64,000 bases of DNA from Porticoccus sp038143955. Lineage in GTDB: Bacteria > Pseudomonadota > Gammaproteobacteria > Pseudomonadales > Porticoccaceae. The DNA is taken from positions 372,001 through 436,000 of the forward strand of contig JAYQMT010000005.1 of NCBI GenBank assembly GCA_038143955.1, given 5' to 3'. The translations under genes were made by a program, and so were the position numbers. The notes beneath the pieces were generated by a model. It was not told the origin of the DNA. It did no database searches and saw only the letters and a list, made by a program, of their open reading frames with translations. This document shows positions 19,090 to 28,845 of the stretch, piece after piece (positions within the stretch are counted from its first letter, which is position 1; the number at the start of each line of letters is the position of its first letter).

Positions 19090-20271
19090 ATGCAAAAAAT
19101 TACAGTTTTGGGAGCGACAGGTTCAATTGGTGTGAGCGCCTTAAGTGTCGTTTCTCAACATCCAGATAGATTTAAAATTTTCGCTTTAAGTTGCAACGTG
19201 AGGGTAGCTGAATTAGCCATTCAGTGTAAGCAATTTAAGCCGTCCTTCGCTGTGGTTTCAGATACTTTGATGGCTATAGAGCTCAGGGAGCTGATAAAGG
19301 CTTCGTCACCAGAAACCGTTGTGCTCGAAGGAGTTGATGGTTTAATTAAGATAGCTAGTGATCAATCAGTTGATACTGTCATAGCAGCAATAGTTGGATC
19401 AGCCGGACTATTACCAACACTAGAAGCGGCAAAATCTGGTAAGAAGATTTTGTTGGCAAATAAAGAAGCTTTAGTTATGGCCGGCTCTTTATTAATGAAT
19501 GCGGTAAATTCAAGTAATGGCGTTCTTTTGCCGATTGACAGCGAGCATAACGCTATATTTCAATGTCTGCCCCATGATTATGCCAGCTCAAAAGAAAGTG
19601 GAATCAATAAGATTTTATTAACAGCATCAGGCGGCCCTTTTAGAACTCGAGACCTAAATAATATGTCTACAATAACAACAGATGAAGCTTGCTCTCACCC
19701 TAATTGGAAAATGGGTAAAAAGATATCAGTGGATACTGCGACCATGATGAATAAGGGACTTGAGCTATTAGAGGCTTGCTGGCTTTTTAGTCTTACGCCT
19801 GATCAGATAGAGGTTGTTGTGCACCCTCAAAGTATTGTGCATTCAATGGTAGAATATTTAGATGGTTCGATTTTAGCCCAGCTAGGTAACCCTGATATGA
19901 GAACTCCTATTGCACATGCCCTTGCTTGGCCTCAGAGAATTTCCTCTGGAGTGGATAGTTTAGATATTTTTAGTGCAATGCGACTGGATTTTGAGCCGCC
20001 AAATTTGAAAAAATTCCCCTGTTTAACGTTAGCAATAAAAGCTGCTAAAGCAGGAGGTAGTGCACCAATAACTTTAAATGCATCTAATGAAATAGCTGTA
20101 GATGCGTTCCTTAACAAAGAGATTACGTTTTCAGAAATAGCAGAAATAGTTGCACTTACATTGAAGAAGACAACATTAACAAACCCAGATACGCTTGAGG
20201 CTATTCAAATATGCGATAAAAAATCACGAGAAATCGCCTTGAAATTAATCTCTGAATATTTTAAAAAGTAA
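19090..20271 (+). CDS. dxr: 1-deoxy-D-xylulose 5-phosphate reductoisomerase
   Basis: Dxr converts DXP to MEP, the committed step of the MEP isoprenoid pathway, with NADPH and a divalent metal. This intact 393-aa protein has GATGSIG for NADPH, LLANKEALVMAG, IDSEHNAIFQ (metal and substrate), and VHPQSIVHSMVEYLDGS. It belongs to the same pathway as ispD and ispF at 39-40 kb and ispG at 52 kb, and sits between cdsA and rseP as in Pseudomonas. Confidence 0.97.
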   Translation: MQKITVLGATGSIGVSALSVVSQHPDRFKIFALSCNVRVAELAIQCKQFKPSFAVVSDTLMAIELRELIKASSPETVVLEGVDGLIKIASDQSVDTVIAAIVGSAGLLPTLEAAKSGKKILLANKEALVMAGSLLMNAVNSSNGVLLPIDSEHNAIFQCLPHDYASSKESGINKILLTASGGPFRTRDLNNMSTITTDEACSHPNWKMGKKISVDTATMMNKGLELLEACWLFSLTPDQIEVVVHPQSIVHSMVEYLDGSILAQLGNPDMRTPIAHALAWPQRISSGVDSLDIFSAMRLDFEPPNLKKFPCLTLAIKAAKAGGSAPITLNASNEIAVDAFLNKEITFSEIAEIVALTLKKTTLTNPDTLEAIQICDKKSREIALKLISEYFKK

Positions 20272-20312
20272 CACTATACAGTGAGAAATTTAATTTTTTA
20301 ATAGGAGCTTAG

Positions 20313-21664
20313 ATGGACTTATTTGTAACAATTTTTTATACACTACTTGCCCTTGCTATATTGATATCGTTTCATGAATTCGGACACTTTTATGTGGCTA
20401 GAAAATGTGGTGTAAAAGTTATTTGTTTTTCCATTGGCTTTGGTTTTAAACTTTACAAGTGGAAGGATAAAAAAGGAACCGAGTTTGTTCTATCAGCTTT
20501 ACCATTGGGCGGTTACGTAAAGATGGTAGATGAAAGAGAAGGGTCTGTATCTCCAGAGGATCTGCCTCATGCATTTACCCAGAAAAATGTTTGGCAGAGG
20601 ATAGCTATTGTAATTGCTGGCCCAGCCGCCAATTTTCTATTAGCCATGTTGATATATTGGGTGTTATTTTTGAATGGAGTGACAGGCATAGTTCCTGTTG
20701 TTGGATCACTTGTACCTGGTTCCATTGCTGAAATAGCTGGTATCAGACCAGGACACCAGATTATTGCTATTGACGGAAAGCAAACCCCTACTATTCAAAA
20801 GCTGCATACACAGTTGATAAATCGTATTGGAGAGTCAGGAGAGATAAATTTTACAGTTAAGCTCTCAGATAGCCCTGAAAATTATAATTACAGCGGTAGT
20901 TTAAATAATTGGATGTCTGGATCTTCGGAGCTCAATCCAGTTGAGAGTATAGGAATAATATTATTTTCACCAAAAGTTCCCCCGTAGTTGATGTAGTTAT
21001 ACCAAAAAGTCCGGCAGAAAAATCAGAATTAAAGCAAGGAGATTTGCTGTTGTCCGCAGATGGGTATTCTTTATCAGACTGGTCCGAATGGGTTGAATAT
21101 GTGCAGCTTCGACCGTCTGAAAATATAAATTTACAGGTGAAACGTGAAAATACTATTTTAAATAAAAGAATAACCCCGGAGCTAATCACATCGGTTGAAG
21201 GTAAAAATATAGGTAAAGTTGGTATGTCTGTTAAAGTTCCAGATTGGCCAAAAAATATGATAAAAAATTATTCTTATAGTCCTTTTGAGGCTTTAAATGC
21301 GTCGATTCATAAGACCTGGGATATTTCAGTTATGATTCTAGGTTCTATTAAAAAGATGTTTACAGGGGATATTTCTCTTAAGCATCTGAGTGGTCCCATA
21401 ACAATTGGTAAGGTTGCTGGACAGTCAGCTGAGTATGGTATTTCAGCATACTTAGGATTTCTAGCCATGCTAAGTATAAGTTTGGGTATTATGAACTTAC
21501 TACCAGTTCCAGTTTTGGACGGCGGGCATTTAATGTATTTCATAGTTGAAGCCATTAAGGGATCACCCTTATCTGATAAAATACAATTATTTGGATTTAA
21601 GTTAGGTGTATTTTTGGTGGTTGGGTTGATGTCCATAGCCCTGTACAATGACATATTGAATTAA
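20313..21664 (+). CDS. rseP: Site-2 intramembrane metalloprotease RseP (frame break at 20979-20983)
   Basis: RseP cleaves anti-sigma factor RseA and remnant signal peptides within the inner membrane. The reconstructed length of 450 aa matches E. coli RseP. The zinc motif HEFGH lies in the first membrane helix near residue 22, and GGYVKM near residue 68. Two periplasmic PDZ domains (PGSIAEIAGIRPGHQI and PKSPAEKSELKQGDLL) follow, and the second active-site segment NLLPVPVLDGGHL lies near residue 395. The C run at 20979-20983 has five where six restore PPVVDVVIPKSP between the PDZ domains. bamA follows as usual. Confidence 0.94.
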
Positions 21665-21738
21665 TTTCACTAATTGCTGTTATTATAGCGATAACGATAG
21701 TCTAAATTAAAAATTAATAAACGGTGCACAATTATCCA

Positions 21739-24069
21739 ATGAAGCTCTTTCCCCTTTTTTTCTTTTTAGCTGTGATTTCTTTTAACTCTCAGGCAGAGTT
21801 CTTTGAAGTTGAAGATATCAGAATAGATGGCCTCGAGAGAGTCTCTTCAGCCACAGTTTTTAACTCATTGAGCGTGAGTGTAGGAGATGTTGTAGATCGC
21901 TCCTCAGTTCGTGATCTTACTCGAGATTTATTTAGACTAGGATTTTTTAATGATATAAAAATTTCTCGTGATAAAGGAATTTTGATTATTTCGGTTACAG
22001 AAAGACCAGCGGTAGCAAAATTGATAATTGAGGGTAATACAGCAATTCCCGAAGAGACTCTGTTCTCTTCTCTGAGGGACAACGGTTTATCCGAAGGGCA
22101 GATATTTCGACAAGCTGTTCTAAAAGGTATGAGTCAGGAACTAGAACGGCAATATGTCAAGCAAGGCAGATATGGTGCCAGCGTTGAAATTGAAGTTGAA
22201 GAGCTCCCTCAAAATAGAGTTGCTGTGACAGTCCTAATAGATGAAGGAGAAGTAGCGGCTATATCAGGTATTAATATTGTTGGTAATTTAATTTTCGATG
22301 ACTCTACATTAAAACCATTATTCGAATTAAAAGAATCAAACTTACTATCTTTTATTTCACAAGACGATAAATATAACCGAGAGAAATTAACAGGTGATAT
22401 TGAAAGAGTTGAATCTTACTATTTGAATAGAGGCTACTTAGATTTTTCAGTTGAATCAACCCAAGTAACTATAAGCCCAGATCGGGATTCTGTGTTTATA
22501 ACAATTAATATCAAAGAAGGGAGTATTCACACTGTATCTGAAATTGTTCTTGCTGGTAATCCTATGATACCCGAAAAAGAGATCAGAAGTCTCATAGTTC
22601 AAAAAGAAGGCGAAGATTTTTCTCAATACCTCATGACCTTTTCCTCAGAAAAAATTGCTGAGCGACTAGGCAATGACGGTTATGCTTTCGCTGAAGTGAA
22701 AGGTGTGACAGAAATAAATAATGAGGACAAAACAACTAAAATTCTTTTTTATATTGATCCAGGTAAAAGAGCCTATGTTAGGCGTATCGAGTTTCGCGGA
22801 AATACAAAAACGATGGATGAGGTTTTACGAAGAGAGATGCGTCAGATTGAAGGAGCTACAGCCTCAACTGAAAAAATCGCATGGTCAAAGAATAGATTGC
22901 AGAGAACAGGATTTTTTAAAACTGTAGAGTCTGAAACCCGACCTGTGCCGGGTGTAAGCGATCAAATCGATGTATTTTATACCGTAGAAGAGCAACCATC
23001 AGGAAGTGTTGGAGCAAGTTTTGGTGTGGCCCAGAGTTATGGGGTTACACTTGGAGCAAGCATAGCAGAACAGAATTTTTTGGGAACTGGCAATAAATTA
23101 AAACTGGGATTAAATCAAAACGGCTTCCAAACAAATTTAAATTTAAATTATATGAATCCTTATTTTACTGAAGATGGCGTGACTGCTGGTTTCATGGTAT
23201 TTGCGAAACAACAAGATTTTGACGAGGGTAACTTGTCAAACTATAAAACCGATAGCATGGGTGCATCTACCACATTTGGTTGGCCAATATCTGAAATTCA
23301 AAGTATTGGCTTCGGTTTTGGTGTGGAGCAACTCGAAATGGATACTGGGGGGGATTTCAAAACTAGGTTAATGGAAGAGTTCCTTGATGAGGAGGGTGAC
23401 GACTATCTTATGTTTACCTCTAATCTATCATGGGGTATATCCACATTAAACGGGTCGGGGAATGATGCGACTAGAGGACAGGCTCATAAGATAACAGCAG
23501 AAATTACAATGCCATTAGGTGATCTAAATTATTATAAATTTAATTATGATGGTCAGTTCTTCCATACTTTGAGCGAAAATTTAGTGTTGCACCTGCATGC
23601 TAACGGCGGTTATGGTGATGGCTATCTAGATACAGATACCCTACCGTTTTTTAAGAATTTTTATTCAGGAGGAAACGGTTCAGTTCGAGGCTTCAAGCAA
23701 AATACATTAGGTCCAAGGGATGTACCAATAACTCCAGGATATGAAGATGAGGCTGATGCTTTTGGTGGAAATGTAGTTGTAGAGGGAACAGTTGAGTTAC
23801 TATTCCCTATGCCATTTTTAAAAGATAAAAATTTAGTTCAAATGGCATTATTCTTTGATGCAGGAAACGTCTTCGATACAGATTGTGGGAATGTTTCTGA
23901 AGATTTTTGTCAAGAGCCGAGTATATCAGATTTGAGGTATTCTATTGGTATTGGGGGAACGTGGAAAAGTGGATTTGGACCGATATCTGTCAGTTTTGCA
24001 TCGCCGTTTAATACAGGAAAAGAGGATGAAAAAGAAACATTCCAGTTCAATATGGGTGGAGGTTTTTAG
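21739..24069 (+). CDS. bamA: Outer-membrane assembly factor BamA
   Basis: BamA is the essential Omp85 core of the BAM complex. This intact 776-aa protein starts at ATG 21739 with signal peptide MKLFPLFFFLAVISFNSQA. Five POTRA domains follow (about residues 23-420; first IRIDGLERVS). The C-terminal 16-strand barrel includes the lid-lock GSVRGF motif and ends in the phenylalanine of MGGGF. An in-frame GTG 15 bases upstream is possible, but the ATG gives a better signal peptide. The flanking rseP and skp are as expected. It is one of the longest unbroken frames in the window. Confidence 0.97.
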   Translation: MKLFPLFFFLAVISFNSQAEFFEVEDIRIDGLERVSSATVFNSLSVSVGDVVDRSSVRDLTRDLFRLGFFNDIKISRDKGILIISVTERPAVAKLIIEGNTAIPEETLFSSLRDNGLSEGQIFRQAVLKGMSQELERQYVKQGRYGASVEIEVEELPQNRVAVTVLIDEGEVAAISGINIVGNLIFDDSTLKPLFELKESNLLSFISQDDKYNREKLTGDIERVESYYLNRGYLDFSVESTQVTISPDRDSVFITINIKEGSIHTVSEIVLAGNPMIPEKEIRSLIVQKEGEDFSQYLMTFSSEKIAERLGNDGYAFAEVKGVTEINNEDKTTKILFYIDPGKRAYVRRIEFRGNTKTMDEVLRREMRQIEGATASTEKIAWSKNRLQRTGFFKTVESETRPVPGVSDQIDVFYTVEEQPSGSVGASFGVAQSYGVTLGASIAEQNFLGTGNKLKLGLNQNGFQTNLNLNYMNPYFTEDGVTAGFMVFAKQQDFDEGNLSNYKTDSMGASTTFGWPISEIQSIGFGFGVEQLEMDTGGDFKTRLMEEFLDEEGDDYLMFTSNLSWGISTLNGSGNDATRGQAHKITAEITMPLGDLNYYKFNYDGQFFHTLSENLVLHLHANGGYGDGYLDTDTLPFFKNFYSGGNGSVRGFKQNTLGPRDVPITPGYEDEADAFGGNVVVEGTVELLFPMPFLKDKNLVQMALFFDAGNVFDTDCGNVSEDFCQEPSISDLRYSIGIGGTWKSGFGPISVSFASPFNTGKEDEKETFQFNMGGGF

Positions 24070-24130
24070 AATACAACAAAGAATTTCATATATAATATGA
24101 AATAATTTATTTTACTTTAGGGAGAAAAAA

Positions 24131-24653
24131 GTGCGCATAACAAATATTTTAGTAGCTACATTAATGGTATTAATTTCTGCAAATATAGTCGCGGAGCAAG
24201 CATCTATGAAAATAGGTATTGTGGCTCCAGATGCTGCAGTATTTGGGACTGAATATGCCCAAGCTGAAATTAAAAAGGACCGAAACTAACCCCCAATTTG
24301 CAAGCTTAAAAACTAAATTTGATGGACTGCTGGAAGAAATGAAGCAACTTAATTCAGAAATCGAGAATAAAGGCATGACTTGGTCGGCAGATCAGAACGA
24401 TGAGGCACAAAAAAAGATGGGTTACCTCAGAGATGATATCGAACTGATACAGAAAAAACTTAAATCTGAACAAAAATTACTTCAGTCAAGAATAATAAAA
24501 GCGACCGAAGAAAAAATACAGGAGGCACTACAAGAACTTATCACCGAAGAAAAATTAACGCTTTTGCTTAGAAAAGAAGCGGCTATTTTCGGTGGAGAAG
24601 GGATAGATTACACAAACAAATTAACTAATAGACTTAATAAAAAAATGAATTAA
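24131..24653 (+). CDS. skp: Periplasmic chaperone Skp/OmpH (frame break at 24277-24278)
   Basis: Skp is a periplasmic trimeric chaperone that carries unfolded outer-membrane proteins to BamA. It starts with GTG at 24131, eight bases after GGAG, and has a signal peptide (MRITNILVATLMVLISANI). The body is the long Lys/Glu-rich coiled-coil typical of OmpH. The reconstructed length is 173 aa (161 in E. coli). An extra G at 24277-24278 (AAGGACC; AAGACC restores KKTETNPQF) breaks the frame. Low sequence conservation means synteny between bamA and lpxD is the main support. Confidence 0.87.
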
Positions 24654-24694
24654 TTACTTTTTTATAGGTATGGGAAATATGCTGAATAAAAATA

Positions 24695-25707
24695 ATGCCT
24701 AGTTATTCTATAGAATTCATAGCTAAACACATCGGTGCAGAGCTCATAGGTAACTGTGAAAAAATAGTTGAAGGCTTAAATACTATACAAGATGCGACTT
24801 CTCGGGATATAACATTTTTGGCCAATGCATCCTATAGAAGGTTTTTATCAACAACTAATGCAGTTGCAATTATCGTAGATAAAATGGATTTATCAGATTA
24901 CTCTGGTAATTTTCTTGTTGTAGATAATCCTTATCTAGCTTATGCATTGGTATCTGAGCTCTTTAACTCTGGTTCGAAGCCTAAATTAGGTATACACGAA
25001 ACTGCTGTTATATCAGCTGGCGTAAAAGTTTCTAAGACTGCCTCTATTGGGGCAAACGTTGTTCTTGGCAAGAATGTCATAATTGGAGAAAAATCTATAA
25101 TTGGCCCTAATTCATCCATAGGAGATGGATCGATAATAGGTGACAATTGTAAGATTTTTCAAATGTATCGATTTACCATGGAGTAACCATTGGTAATAGA
25201 GTGACTATACACAGTTGTTCCGTGATTGGAGGGGATGGCTTTGGTTTTGCTCATGACTCAAGACACTGGGTAAAAATTCATCAGCTTGGCGGGGTAATTA
25301 TCGGTAATAGAGTTGAAATTGGTTCATGTACTACGATTGATAGAGGTGCATTAAGTGATACCGTTATTGAAGAAGGTGTGATCCTCGATAACCATATACA
25401 AATAGCACATAATGTACATATTGGTGAAAATACAGCGATTGCTGGCTGTTCTGGAATATCGGGAAGTACAGAAATTGGAAAAAATTGTATTTTTGCTGGG
25501 CAAACAGGAATTGTTGGACATTTAAAAATTTGTGATGGTGTAACTACCACTGGTGGTACAATCATTACAAAATCAATATCTGAATCTGGCTCTTATTCGT
25601 CTGGTACACCGTTAAGCTTTACAGAAAAGTGGAAAAAAAATGCGGTCCGCTTTACACAGCTAAATGATATAGTTCAACGTCTCAAGAGGCTTGAAAAAAA
25701 AATATAA
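24695..25707 (+). CDS. lpxD: UDP-3-O-acyl-glucosamine N-acyltransferase (frame break at 25160)
   Basis: LpxD adds the second 3-hydroxyacyl chain in lipid A synthesis. The reconstructed length of 337 aa matches E. coli (341). An N-terminal uridine-binding domain is followed by a left-handed beta-helix of hexapeptide repeats (IGANVVLGKNVIIGEKSIIG), then IAHNVHIGENTAIAGCSGIS with the catalytic histidine, and a C-terminal helix. One C is missing at 25160 (TTTTCAAATG; TTTTCCAAATG restores FPNVSIYHGVTIG). It opens the lpxD-fabZ-lpxA-lpxB group. Confidence 0.95.
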
Positions 25708-25749
25708 TTTTTCAAATTTTAAGATTGTGAAATTCCTAGAGATAATGCA

Positions 25750-26184
25750 ATGGACATAAACGATATAAAAAAACGCCTTCCACAAAGATATCCCTTTCTT
25801 TTGGTTGATAGAGTTGTCGAAATGGATTTAGGCAAGAGAATCCTGGCCTATAAAAACATTACAGCTAATGAAGAGGTTTTTAATGGACATTTTCCAAATA
25901 CACCTATCTTTCCCGGTGTAATGATTATTGAGGCTATGGCTCAAGCCGCAGGTGTTCTTGGATTTGTAACTGCAGATAAATATGCAGATGATAATGTTTT
26001 GTATTTATTTGCAGGAGTTGACGGGGTTCGTTTTAAGCGACAAGTAATACCCGGAGACAGACTGATGCTAGAAGCAAAAGTGGATTCAGTAAAAAGAACA
26101 ATTTGGCGCTTTAAATGTAGAGCTACAGTAGATGACGAGCTTGCTTGCGAAGCCACTATACTTTGCGCATTAAAAATGGTTTAA
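25750..26184 (+). CDS. fabZ: 3-hydroxyacyl-ACP dehydratase FabZ
   Basis: FabZ dehydrates 3-hydroxyacyl-ACP in fatty acid elongation. Its substrate pool is shared with the neighbouring lpxD and lpxA enzymes. This intact 144-aa hot-dog-fold protein has RYPFLLVDRVVEMD and NGHFPNTPIFPGVMIIEAMAQ, which contain the catalytic histidine and glutamate. It lies 43 bases after lpxD and 3 bases before lpxA. Confidence 0.96.
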   Translation: MDINDIKKRLPQRYPFLLVDRVVEMDLGKRILAYKNITANEEVFNGHFPNTPIFPGVMIIEAMAQAAGVLGFVTADKYADDNVLYLFAGVDGVRFKRQVIPGDRLMLEAKVDSVKRTIWRFKCRATVDDELACEATILCALKMV

Positions 26185-26187
26185 AAA

Positions 26188-26964
26188 ATGTCTCTAATAC
26201 ACAAAACAGCAATTATTGACCCAACAGCTGAGCTAGATGAAGGCGTAGAAATTGGTCCATGGACATCTGTAGGTCCAGACGTCCAGATTGGCTCTGGAAC
26301 GATTATCCATTCACATGTTTTAGTTAAGGGCCCTACAACTATTGGAAAAAATAACCGTATTTTTCAATTTTCTTCAATCGGTGAAGATACACCAGATTTA
26401 AAATATGATGGAGAGCCAACTCAATTAGTAATTGGAGACAATAATACTATTCGTGAGGGTGTCACAATTCACAGAGGAACTATTCAAGATAGAGGTATAA
26501 CAACTATCGGAAATAATAATCTGATGATGGCATATGTTCATATAGGTCATGACTCAACAGTTGGCAGTAACTGTATTTTGGTTAACAACGCATCTTTATC
26601 TGGTCACGTTAACGTTGGTGATTGGGCGATATTATCAGGGTACGTTTTAGTCCATCAGTTTGTTTCTATTGGGCCGCACACTTTGATTGGCCCTGCTGCA
26701 TTCCTCCCGCAAGACGTCCCAGCGTATGTAACTGCATTTGGTTCTCCAGCTGTACCAAAAACTGTCAATATCGTGGGACTTAAGCGTCGCGGATTTAACA
26801 AGGACGCAATCCTGGCTATTAAGCAAGCCTATAAGATTTTATATAGACAGGGACTTTCCTTAGATGATGCTCTTATCAAGCTTAATAAGTTGGCAATACA
26901 GCAACCGGAAGTTCAGCTGATGCTTGATTCTGTGAAAGTCTCATCTCGCGGAATCATACGTTAA
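26188..26964 (+). CDS. lpxA: UDP-N-acetylglucosamine acyltransferase
   Basis: LpxA catalyses the first step of lipid A synthesis, 3-O-acylation of UDP-GlcNAc. This intact 258-aa protein (262 in E. coli) is built of hexapeptide repeats. It has the catalytic histidine segment HIGHDSTVGSNCILVN, LSGHVNVGDWAILSGYVLVH and the C-terminal helical domain. It follows fabZ by 3 bases and precedes lpxB by 3 bases, so the three are tightly co-expressed. Confidence 0.97.
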   Translation: MSLIHKTAIIDPTAELDEGVEIGPWTSVGPDVQIGSGTIIHSHVLVKGPTTIGKNNRIFQFSSIGEDTPDLKYDGEPTQLVIGDNNTIREGVTIHRGTIQDRGITTIGNNNLMMAYVHIGHDSTVGSNCILVNNASLSGHVNVGDWAILSGYVLVHQFVSIGPHTLIGPAAFLPQDVPAYVTAFGSPAVPKTVNIVGLKRRGFNKDAILAIKQAYKILYRQGLSLDDALIKLNKLAIQQPEVQLMLDSVKVSSRGIIR

Positions 26965-26967
26965 GTC

Positions 26968-28126
26968 ATGACTGATTCCTACAAAATAGGAATTGTTGCA
27001 GGAGAGTTATCTGGTGACCAGTTAGGGGCTAGGTTAATTCGCTCATTGAAATTGCGTTATCCCGACGCAATATTCGAGGGAATAGGCGGCCCAAAAATGA
27101 TAAATGAGGGATTTTCATCTCTATTTCCTATAGAGAGACTCTCTGTGATGGGGTTTTTCGAGCCCTTAAAAAGGTTGCCTGAACTGTTTCGAATCCGTAG
27201 AAATCTATTTAAACACTTCTGCGATAGTGAATTTGATCTTGTAATTGGAATTGATTCTCCAGATTTTAATCTTGGCTTAGAAAAGAAACTACACGCTAAA
27301 GGAATTAAGACTGCACATTATGTAAGTCCCTCAGTATGGGCATGGAGACAGAATCGCATAAAAAAAATCCAGAGCTCCGTTGACTTAATGCTCACTCTGT
27401 TCCCTTTTGAAGAGGATTTCTATAAAAAAAATAGTATTCCAGTTGTGTGCGTCGGCCACCCTTTAGCGGAAGATCTAGCAGTTCAATTAGATACTAATAA
27501 GGCTCGTCAAGAGCTTTGCTTGGCTGATGATCCTGTGCTTGTAGTTATGCCTGGTAGTAGAGCATCAGAGATAAAAAAATTAGGTAAATTATTTATAGAT
27601 GTAGCCGCCTATTGTAAAAAAAGAATAATTAAACTTCAGATAATTATTCCGGCTGCTTCGTCAAAAAGAAAATATGAAATAGAAAACATTCTACAAAATT
27701 ATCCATCTTTGAAGGTAAAAGTTCTAGATGGACAATCTCTTTTAGCAATGTCAGCTGCAGACGTAGTGTTGGTCTCATCAGGAACGGCAACCTTAGAGGC
27801 TATGCTGTTAAAAAAACCAATGGTTGTAAGCTACCGCCTAGGAGCGCTGACTTTTTCATTAATTTCTAAGATTATAAAAATAAAATATGCTGCATTACCT
27901 AATATTCTTGCAAATCAATTATTGGTTCCAGAGTACTTAGAAAAAGACGCCACCCTAGATAATATTTCATCGGGAATCATGAATTTTTTTGATAATCCAG
28001 TTGATAGACAAAAATTAGAGAAACACTTCGAGGCTCTTCATGAAACCTTAAAGTGTGGAGGAAGTGAAACTGCAGCAAAAGCACTAGTTAAGCTTTTGAA
28101 AAAAAATGAGTACAAATCACAAATGA
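26968..28126 (+). CDS. lpxB: Lipid-A-disaccharide synthase (stop obscured by an A run)
   Basis: LpxB, a GT19 glycosyltransferase, joins UDP-diacylglucosamine and lipid X. It has IGIVAGELSGDQLGA, EGIGGPKM, IDSPDFNLGL, SPSVWAWRQNRI, PGSRASEI and SSGTATLEAML in family order, about 385 aa. As read, the frame continues without a stop into rnhB. The A run at 28099-28106 has eight A; seven would end the protein KKMSTNHK with TGA overlapping the rnhB ATG at 28123-28126, and nine would stop even earlier. I therefore end lpxB at 28126 and treat the apparent fusion as an artefact. Confidence 0.93.
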
Positions 28127-28708
28127 TATATGATGACCTAGTTTTAGCTGGCGTAGACGAGGTTGGTAGAGGACCATTAGCTGGAGATGTTATTGCAGCG
28201 GCAGTTATTCTCTGCCCTAAAAATAAAATACCTGGCCTTATTGATTCAAAAAAAACTTTCTGAGAAAAACCGTCAAAAATTTGATGCCCAAATTAAACAT
28301 AAATCTTTGTGTTGGAATATAGCTAGAGCTAATACGCAAGAAATTGAAACATATAATATATTAGAAGCTACTATGTTGGCTATGAAGCGCGCTATCGAAG
28401 GCCTTTCACTATCACCAGAATATATAATAGTTGATGGTAATCGTTTACCAAGTTGGCCATATCCCTCGAAAGCATTAGTACGGGGGGATTCAATCGCCCC
28501 TTGCGTATCCGCAGCATCGATTATTGCAAAAGTCTTTAGAGATAAAGAGATGAGAGATTTAGATAAAATATATCCTGGATATGGTTTTTCCAGTCATAAA
28601 GGTTATGGAACAAAGGAACACATAGACGCTATTAAGCGTTTGGGGCCAACCCCTATCCATAGAAGAACCTTTGAACCTATAAAGAGTATAATAAATAGAG
28701 CACTTTAA
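28123..28708 (+). CDS. rnhB: Ribonuclease HII (frame break at 28248-28255)
   Basis: RNase HII cuts RNA in RNA-DNA hybrids and at single ribonucleotides in DNA. The reconstructed length of 194 aa fits E. coli (198). LAGVDEVGRGPLAGDV holds the first catalytic Asp-Glu pair, VDGNRLP the third acidic residue, and GDSIAPCVSAASIIAKVFRD and GYGTKEHIDAI complete the signature. The A run at 28248-28255 has eight where seven restore SKKLSEKNRQKFD. The start at ATG 28123 probably overlaps the true lpxB stop. Confidence 0.94.
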
Positions 28709-28845
28709 AAATTTCAGTTTATTATATAACCTTATGAGCATGTACTAAACAAATAATAATTACTATAAGCTTGTAAATATAATTTATATATTTAATCCGT
28801 CCAAGCGCAAGAAATTTGAATGTTTTTTTTTGGATTTAATTATTT

